Shown here one piece after another: positions 23,555 to 28,147 of a stretch of 28,147 nt of DNA; the first letter of the stretch is position 1; every line of letters starts with the position of its first letter. The translations under genes and the position numbers were made by a program. The notes under the pieces are model-generated. The model did no database searches. It saw only the letters and a program-made list of their open reading frames with translations, and was not told the origin of the DNA. Location of the stretch: contig CASECL010000071.1 of assembly GCA_949286445.1 (NCBI GenBank), forward strand, positions 1 through 28,147, in the 5' to 3' direction. Source of the stretch: an uncultured bacterium. GTDB taxonomy: Bacteria; Verrucomicrobiota; Lentisphaeria; Victivallales; Victivallaceae.

Positions 23555-24646
23555 ATGGAAAGAGTAAAAGCGGGAGTTATCGGCTGCGGCAATATTTCCA
23601 ACGCGTATTTCAATGCGTCCAAAACCTTTCAGAATCTGGAAGTGGTCGCCTGCGCCGATATCAATATGGAAGCGGCCAAAGCCAAAGCTGAGGAACACTC
23701 CATCACCGCGCTGACAGTGGATGAACTGCTGGGGCGCGATGATATTGAACTGATTATCAATTTGACCGTGCCCAAGGCGCATACGGAAGTGAACATGGCC
23801 GCGCTTAATGCGGGAAAACATGTTCACAGTGAAAAGCCCTTCGGCATCAATCTCAAAGAGGCCATGGCGGTAATCGAGCTGGCGAAAAAGAAAAATCTGC
23901 GGGTCGGCTGCGCTCCGGATACATTTCTCGGCGGCGGACAGCAGACCTGCCGCAAACTGATTGACGACAACTGGATCGGCCGTCCGACTTCTGGAACGGC
24001 ATTTTTCCTGGGACATGGTCCGGAGGCCTGGCATCCCAATCCGGATTTCTTCTATACTGAAGGCGGCGGACCGATGCTGGACATGGGACCGTACTACATT
24101 ACCGCACTGGTAAATCTGCTGGGACCGGTTAAGCACATTGTCGGCGTAACCGGTAAAGCGTATGACGAACGGGTGGCGGGACATGAAAAAATCCGGGGCA
24201 AAAAAATCAAGGTGGAAGTACCTACCCATTATGCCGCGGTTCTGCAGTTTGCCCAGGGTGCGATCATCAGTCTGATCAGTTCCTTTGACGTTTACAAGCA
24301 CAATCATAAACCGATTGAGATCTACGGTACTCTCGGATCGCTTTCTGTGCCGGATCCGAATACTTTCGGCGGTGATGTGGAAGTTTCAGTACAGGGGCGC
24401 GACTGGGCAAAAGTCGGTCACACCCACGGTTATACCGACAATATGCGCAGTATCGGCGCGGCGGACATGGCTATGGCCATACGCACCGGACGCAAACACC
24501 GCTGTTCCGGCGAACTTGCTCTCCATGTGCTTGACGTTATGACCGGCGTCCAGAAAGCGATGGAAAACGGCGGAAGTTACGATCCGGTAACCACCTGTGA
24601 ACGCCCGGAACCCATGCCGATGGGATTGATGAACGGCATGATCTGA
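23555..24646 (+). CDS. Gfo/Idh/MocA-family NAD(P)-dependent oxidoreductase
   Basis: The protein has 363 residues. The N-terminal Rossmann domain begins VKAGVIGCGNIS (dinucleotide-binding Gly pattern at 8-13) and includes VVACADIN, ELIINLTVPKAH and the family signature SEKPFGINL with Glu93-Lys94-Pro95. The C-terminal alpha/beta domain includes GGGPMLDMGPYYITALVNLL, which carries the probable catalytic Asp and Tyr region. Enzymes of this family oxidise or reduce sugars, sugar acids and inositols in the cytoplasm. Placement directly after the isomerase and divergent from an AraC-type regulator suggests a sugar catabolic step. GGAG lies 12 bases before the ATG. The exact substrate is unknown. Confidence 0.93.
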   Translation: MERVKAGVIGCGNISNAYFNASKTFQNLEVVACADINMEAAKAKAEEHSITALTVDELLGRDDIELIINLTVPKAHTEVNMAALNAGKHVHSEKPFGINLKEAMAVIELAKKKNLRVGCAPDTFLGGGQQTCRKLIDDNWIGRPTSGTAFFLGHGPEAWHPNPDFFYTEGGGPMLDMGPYYITALVNLLGPVKHIVGVTGKAYDERVAGHEKIRGKKIKVEVPTHYAAVLQFAQGAIISLISSFDVYKHNHKPIEIYGTLGSLSVPDPNTFGGDVEVSVQGRDWAKVGHTHGYTDNMRSIGAADMAMAIRTGRKHRCSGELALHVLDVMTGVQKAMENGGSYDPVTTCERPEPMPMGLMNGMI

Positions 24647-24684
24647 TCCGGTTATGGAAAAGAAAAGACGGGAAGTTTATCTGC

Positions 24685-24735
24685 CTGCTGTCCGTGTGTA
24701 TTCACGGGCGGCAGACGGGTGAATTTCCTTTTTTT
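24685..24735 (+). terminator. probable terminator after the oxidoreductase gene
   Basis: CTGCTGTCCGTG (24685-24696) pairs with CACGGGCGGCAG (24703-24714), 12 pairs including two G-U, loop of six. A run of seven T follows at 24729-24735, but 14 bases past the stem, so it is not a textbook intrinsic terminator. Confidence 0.4.
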
Positions 24736-24890
24736 CATTGAGACGGGGTTGTTTTTTGAAAAAATCTGCGGTATTGTTTCCAGAGGTGACCGGGGATGCC
24801 GGAGGAAAAGTTAAAGCCGGAGATTTTTTCAGGAAATTTTGACTGGCCGTTTGAAAATTGTCAACCCTTAAAAATATAAAGGAGGCTGTG

Positions 24891-26186
24891 ATGGGGAAAA
24901 AGATTTTTTCCGGAGTGATTTTGTTCGCCTTGGCGTGGGCTGCCGCGTGGGCTGAAGTGGTGGGAAAGGTAACTCTCGACCGTGAAAACGCGCTCTACCG
25001 TGCCGGGGAGAAAGCTGTGTTCACCATCACTGCCGAGGAGGATGGCAAAGCAAAGACCGGCGTGCCGCTTACGCTGATGATTTTCAACGGCAGTGAACAG
25101 AAGATAGAAAAAATTGTTACCGGAGAACAGCCGAAAGTTCTGGAATTAACCCGGGACAAACCGGGCTTTATCATGGTTCAGGCCCGTCCGGGAGATGTGA
25201 AAAATTACCGCAACATGGGAATAGCCGGGGCGGGATTTGAAGTGGAAAAGATCCGGCAGGGATTTCCCAAACCTGCTGATTTTGACCAGTTCTGGGTCAG
25301 GGTAAAGGCTGAAGTCAAGGCCAAGATGGGAAAACCGGTTCTCAAGGAAGTGAAAACTCAGAATGGAGCCGTTGAATATGATTTAACCCTGCCCCTGGGC
25401 GAGGGCGAAGCTCCGCTTTCCGCCTATTATTCCAAGCCGGTCAACGCCGCGCCGAAATCCTGCCCGGCGTGGATAAGTTACCATGGCGCGGGAGTGCGCA
25501 GTGCCAACAAGACCGGCTGGCGCAGTGCCCGTTTCAAATGTATTTCCATGGACGTCAATGCCCACGGCATACCCAACGGCAAAGATGCTGAATTTTACCG
25601 TAAACTCAGCACCGGAGAACTCTCAAACTACTGGAATCGCGGTTTTGACAGTGTGGATAAATGTTACTTCCGGGGCATGATTGAACGCCTGATCGCCTCG
25701 CTGGAATTCATCAAGTCACAGCCGGAATGGGACGGCCGTATTCTGGTGGTTTCCGGCGGAAGCCAGGGCGGCGGACAGGCTCTGATGGCGGGAGGTGTGG
25801 ATGAGGATGTAACCATGGTGGCGGCTCTGGTGCCTGCCATGTGTGATCATGGGGCCTATCTTAACGGACGTCTGGCGGGGTGGCCGCAGGCACACCGGAG
25901 CCGGATATCCAATTTCAAACCGGAAGTGGCGGCATATTTTGACAGCGCGAATTTCGCCTCCAGCATTAAAAAGGCGAAAGTATTTGTCGGCGTGGGGTAT
26001 ATTGATGTTACCTGTTCTCCGGACAGCGTTTACGCCGCGTACAACGTGATTGCCTCTCCCGATAAATCGCTGCTGATTGAGACCCGTTCCGGTCATGCGC
26101 TCAGCCGTGACGCCTACAATAAACAGAATCAGCAGATTTACGAGCATCTCGCCGGAGGCACCGCCAAACCTGCCAGGGCAAAGTAG
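24891..26186 (+). CDS. secreted AXE1-type acetyl esterase
   Basis: The protein has 431 residues. The ATG at 24891 follows AAAGGAGG and opens a signal peptide (MGKKIFSGVILFALAWAAAW, cleavage after AWA or AEA-like position). Residues 25-115 form an immunoglobulin-like domain (ENALYRAGEKAVFTITAEED). The catalytic part begins at FPKPADFDQFWVRVKAEV, the usual start of acetyl xylan esterase/cephalosporin-C deacetylase family proteins. The triad reads Ser291 in SGGSQGGGQA, Asp372 in GYIDVTCSPDS and His402 in SGHALS. It probably removes acetyl groups from plant or algal polysaccharide outside the cytoplasm. It has its own leader and is separated from the oxidoreductase by 244 bases. Its last 49 bases overlap the 3' end of the convergent LPS-kinase-like gene. 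Confidence 0.9.
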   Translation: MGKKIFSGVILFALAWAAAWAEVVGKVTLDRENALYRAGEKAVFTITAEEDGKAKTGVPLTLMIFNGSEQKIEKIVTGEQPKVLELTRDKPGFIMVQARPGDVKNYRNMGIAGAGFEVEKIRQGFPKPADFDQFWVRVKAEVKAKMGKPVLKEVKTQNGAVEYDLTLPLGEGEAPLSAYYSKPVNAAPKSCPAWISYHGAGVRSANKTGWRSARFKCISMDVNAHGIPNGKDAEFYRKLSTGELSNYWNRGFDSVDKCYFRGMIERLIASLEFIKSQPEWDGRILVVSGGSQGGGQALMAGGVDEDVTMVAALVPAMCDHGAYLNGRLAGWPQAHRSRISNFKPEVAAYFDSANFASSIKKAKVFVGVGYIDVTCSPDSVYAAYNVIASPDKSLLIETRSGHALSRDAYNKQNQQIYEHLAGGTAKPARAK

Positions 26187-27127
26187 GGTTCAAACCCGGG
26201 GAGGAGAACAAAATCCTCCTCCTCAATAACAAAGTCGGAACCTTTGGCCAGAATTTTAACATGCGGCAGACGGTTGAGTTGCAGGAAAAAGTGTTCCAGC
26301 CAGAGTTTTTCCGCCTCTTCCGGGGTGGTATTGCGTTTTTTCCCGGCCGCGGCATAACGTTTGCGGGCGGAGTTGAGAGAGAAAAATGTGCCGTTCGGTG
26401 ACTTTTCTGCAAACTTGGAATAACAGTTGAGAATTTGTTTCCGGCGGCGCGGCCACTCCCGGAGCACCGCCGCGCTCTCCCGCTTCAACGCGGCGTCAAA
26501 GGCTTCGCCGCCGGAACGGGTGATGCCGGTGTAAATACTTTTCAGTCCGGCATAAGGTATAAATTCCCTGGCTTCCAGAATGATCCGGGTCATCCGCCGC
26601 CGGAAAACGGGCAGGCGGTGGAACAGAGACTGCTTTTTCACCCCGTAAACATCCACCAGGGCAAAAGCGTTTTTCTCCGGAGAATAAAGAATGTTGCCAT
26701 TATGAAAATCCGGATGCCAGATATTTGCCTCAAGAATTTTCCGGACAAAATCAAAATACCCGGATACGAAAACCGGATCTTTTCCGGCAGATTTTTCCCA
26801 GGCACTGTTGCAGTCAATTGCGTCTGCGGCAAAATTTTCTGTGACCAGCACGTCAAATTCTCCGCTGGAATAAAATTTAACCGGCCGCACCGCCGGAATA
26901 TTGAGTTTTTGCAGCAGCAGCAGGGAATTATATTCTCTTTTTGCCTTGGAGTAAAGCGGTTTGCGTTTTTCCGACTTGAAAAAAAGATTGCCGTCCCGCC
27001 ACACCCGGCGCACCGGATTGGATTTTATCAAAGTGACATTTTCCGGTTTGCCATCGGCGTTTTCTGTAGAAAAGCAGGATTGTCCGGAGCCGTCCTGCCG
27101 GATATGTTCACGACAATCTGAACTCAT
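26138..27127 (-). CDS. lipopolysaccharide kinase (Kdo/WaaP-like) family protein
   Basis: The protein has 329 residues from the ATG at 27127. A TTG at 27133, overlapping the rsmD stop as TTGA and better spaced from GGAG, is an equally possible start. Kinase-fold residues are in order (numbering from the ATG): Lys51 in LFFKSEKR, Glu66 in KREYNS, the catalytic loop HPDFHNGN at 138-145 with Asp140 and Asn145, and a metal-binding Asp159 in LVDVYGV. This is the short LPS-kinase pattern, which phosphorylates Kdo or heptose of the inner core on the cytoplasmic side. About 100 extra C-terminal residues after the kinase fold are not recognised. The gene follows rsmD almost without a gap. Confidence 0.82.
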   Translation of the reverse strand: MSSDCREHIRQDGSGQSCFSTENADGKPENVTLIKSNPVRRVWRDGNLFFKSEKRKPLYSKAKREYNSLLLLQKLNIPAVRPVKFYSSGEFDVLVTENFAADAIDCNSAWEKSAGKDPVFVSGYFDFVRKILEANIWHPDFHNGNILYSPEKNAFALVDVYGVKKQSLFHRLPVFRRRMTRIILEAREFIPYAGLKSIYTGITRSGGEAFDAALKRESAAVLREWPRRRKQILNCYSKFAEKSPNGTFFSLNSARKRYAAAGKKRNTTPEEAEKLWLEHFFLQLNRLPHVKILAKGSDFVIEEEDFVLLPGFEPYFALAGLAVPPARCS

Positions 27128-27129
27128 AC

Positions 27130-27723
27130 TCAATTATCTTTCTCCGCCTCATCGTCCGGATCCGGCAGCAGGCAGAAAAGAAATTCCGTCCCGCCGAAAA
27201 CCCGCAGCCGGACCTGGCTGAAATGCTCTGACGCCGCCTGCAGGAATTCTCCGGCACAGCCTTTGCGGTCAGGCAGTTCCCAGATTAACAGTGCGCCGGG
27301 ATTTTCAGAGATGAAACGCTTTGATTCCAGAATACGCCGGAAATCATCCAGGCTCTCTTCATAGGGAGGATCGGCAAAAATAACGTCAAATCCGCCGCCG
27401 AATCCGCCGCCGTGAAAAACATTCATGCCTCTCAGGGTAATTTCCCCGGCGGCACCGGAACGTTTGACTTTTTCAATATTCCGGTTGATGCACTTGATCT
27501 GGCGGGGGTTTTTCTCCACCATAACTGCCCGCGCCGCCCCGCGGCTGGCGGCTTCCAGCGCGAAAGCTCCTGAACCGGCGAAAAGATCCAGCACTGCCGC
27601 ATCTTCAAATGACCCCAGGCTGGCAAACAATGCCTCCCTCGCCCGTCCCAGGGTGGGACGTACGGAAAGGCTTTCCGGCGTATCCAGCACTGTGCCTCTG
27701 GCGGTGCCGCTGATTATGCGCAT
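27130..27723 (-). CDS. rsmD: 16S rRNA (guanine(966)-N(2))-methyltransferase
   Basis: The protein has 197 residues, standard for RsmD. It methylates N2 of G966 in 16S rRNA using S-adenosylmethionine. The N-terminus MRIISGTARGTVLDTP with VRPTLGRAREALFASL is diagnostic for the family. The SAM-binding motif is VLDLFAGSGAFALEAASRGA at 44-63 and the catalytic motif IV is DPPY at 118-121. AGGAG precedes the ATG. Its stop is two bases before the ATG of the LPS-kinase-like gene, so the two are probably one transcript. The coaD neighbour common in many bacteria is not downstream here. Confidence 0.95.
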   Translation of the reverse strand: MRIISGTARGTVLDTPESLSVRPTLGRAREALFASLGSFEDAAVLDLFAGSGAFALEAASRGAARAVMVEKNPRQIKCINRNIEKVKRSGAAGEITLRGMNVFHGGGFGGGFDVIFADPPYEESLDDFRRILESKRFISENPGALLIWELPDRKGCAGEFLQAASEHFSQVRLRVFGGTEFLFCLLPDPDDEAEKDN

Positions 27724-27796
27724 AAAAAATACTCCTGTCTGACTGTGCCCGATCCGGGGGGAATGAATATTCCGGCACGGTGTTTTTCTGAAATTG

Positions 27797-27827
27797 CCGT
27801 TGCGGTATGGAAAATCTGCCGCAACGG
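27797..27827. other. perfect 9-bp hairpin upstream of rsmD
   Basis: CCGTTGCGG (27797-27805) pairs with CCGCAACGG (27819-27827) over a 13-base loop. A run of T follows on the plus strand at 27834-27840, so it could end a plus-strand transcript or act in the rsmD leader. Confidence 0.4.
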
Positions 27828-27914
27828 GGAACGGTTTTTTTCCCGGATCCGCCTGCGTTCAGAGCAGAATGTTTTTCTGCCGTTATCCGCCGGCTTCAGT
27901 GATGGAGAAAACAT

Positions 27915-27971
27915 CCTCCGGCAGTTCTGCAACTGTCAGGATCCGTCCTCCGGCAGTTCTGCTGCTGTCAG
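27915..27971 (+). repeat. 25-bp direct repeat, two copies
   Basis: The segments 27915-27939 and 27947-27971 share CCTCCGGCAGTTCTGC and, after two variable bases, CTGTCAG, with a 32-base period. They directly abut the 29-bp tandem array. Confidence 0.75.
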
Positions 27972-28147
27972 TTCCGGTCTATTTTAATCCCGTTGTCTGC
28001 TTCCGGTCTATTTTAATCCCGTTGTCTGCTTCCGGTCTATTTTAATCCCGTTGTCTGCTTCCGGTCTATTTTAACCCCGCACCCGGTCAGTTGCCGGTTT
28101 TTGTCAACCCCGCTGTCAGCTGCAAGTTATCTTAACCCCGCACCCGG
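27972..28147 (+). repeat. 29-bp tandem repeat array reaching the window edge
   Basis: Three identical head-to-tail units occupy 27972-28000, 28001-28029 and 28030-28058. Each opens TTCCGGTCTATTTTAATCCC and ends GTTGTCTGC. A fourth unit from 28059 keeps the first 15 bases and then diverges to CCCCGCACCCGG. Two looser relatives follow (CAACCCCGCTGTCAGC, CTTAACCCCGCACCCGG). There are no spacers, so it is not a CRISPR array. The array probably continues beyond 28147. Confidence 0.85.

Larger units (their letters stand above)
27724..28147. other. 424-bp non-coding region upstream of rsmD
   Basis: It contains a perfect 9-bp stem, two direct-repeat families and no credible gene. Short open frames cross the tandem repeats, but the 29-base period is not a multiple of three and breaks the reading pattern. 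An rsmD promoter was not located with confidence. Confidence 0.5.

Noticed and set aside
23381..24307. A 308-codon minus-strand frame opposite the isomerase and oxidoreductase genes
   Set aside because: It spans two real genes and their intergenic gap and has no family resemblance.
24851..24880. Promoter-like TTGAAA-18-TATAAA before the esterase gene
   Set aside because: The TATAAA runs directly into the AAAGGAGG ribosome binding site, so a transcript from it would lack that site. The true promoter is probably further upstream.
27972..28147. Possible CRISPR array because of the 29-bp repeat length
   Set aside because: The units are directly head to tail without spacers and no cas gene is nearby.

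Overview
The window reads as chromosomal DNA of a free-living or gut-type Gram-negative bacterium of roughly 50% GC, most like a Lentisphaerota/Victivallales or related PVC-superphylum member. That placement is an inference. It rests on lipoproteins, a TolC-type outer membrane protein and an LPS-kinase-like gene (an outer membrane), on a carbohydrate gene set typical of that group (GH2 beta-mannosidase, DUF1565 parallel beta-helix protein, Gfo/Idh/MocA oxidoreductase, TIM-barrel isomerase, AXE1-type esterase), and on the AAGGAGG-type ribosome binding sites. I recognise no transposase, prophage, CRISPR array, rRNA or tRNA. Recurrent promoter-like sites of the form TTGNNN-16/17-TATATT occur ahead of several genes.

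Layout. 1-4391 (minus): a four-gene unit, read leftwards as EIIA-CBS fusion, IT-superfamily (NhaD/ArsB-like) permease, small lipoprotein, and a SurA/parvulin-like protein that runs off the window. 4392-4953: non-coding, ending in a clear terminator of the next gene. 4954-6981 (minus): secreted parallel beta-helix protein. 7332-8216 (minus): class I fumarase alpha subunit, divergent from 8483-10186 (plus), a TolC-like lipoprotein. 10323-14243 (plus): a tight run of peptide deformylase, a DUF1189-like membrane protein, a bacterial CDC123/D123-family ATP-grasp-like protein, RdgB and a DppC-like permease. 14298-15797 (minus): RpoN, divergent from 15876-16670 (plus), a YycJ-like metallo-hydrolase, followed by a GH2 beta-mannosidase (16875-19346). 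19347-20066: repeat-rich non-coding DNA with two copies of a three-hairpin element and tandem C-rich hairpins. 20067-21638 (minus): SerA, downstream of an AraC-type regulator (21745-22530). The regulator is divergent from an isomerase and an oxidoreductase (22726-24646), followed by a secreted AXE1-type esterase (24891-26186). 26138-27723 (minus): RsmD followed by an LPS-kinase-like protein whose 3' end overlaps that of the esterase. 27724-28147: non-coding, with a 29-bp tandem repeat reaching the window edge.

How it works together. Housekeeping genes (def, rdgB, serA, rsmD, rpoN, fumarase) are interleaved with glycan-use genes. A plausible picture is that the esterase and beta-helix protein act on polysaccharide outside the cytoplasm, the cytoplasmic beta-mannosidase hydrolyses imported oligosaccharide, and the isomerase/oxidoreductase pair, probably controlled by the divergent AraC regulator, processes the sugar. 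The most unusual items are the CDC123-like protein translationally coupled within the peptide deformylase cluster, the EIIA-CBS fusion beside a permease, and the structured intergenic repeats.
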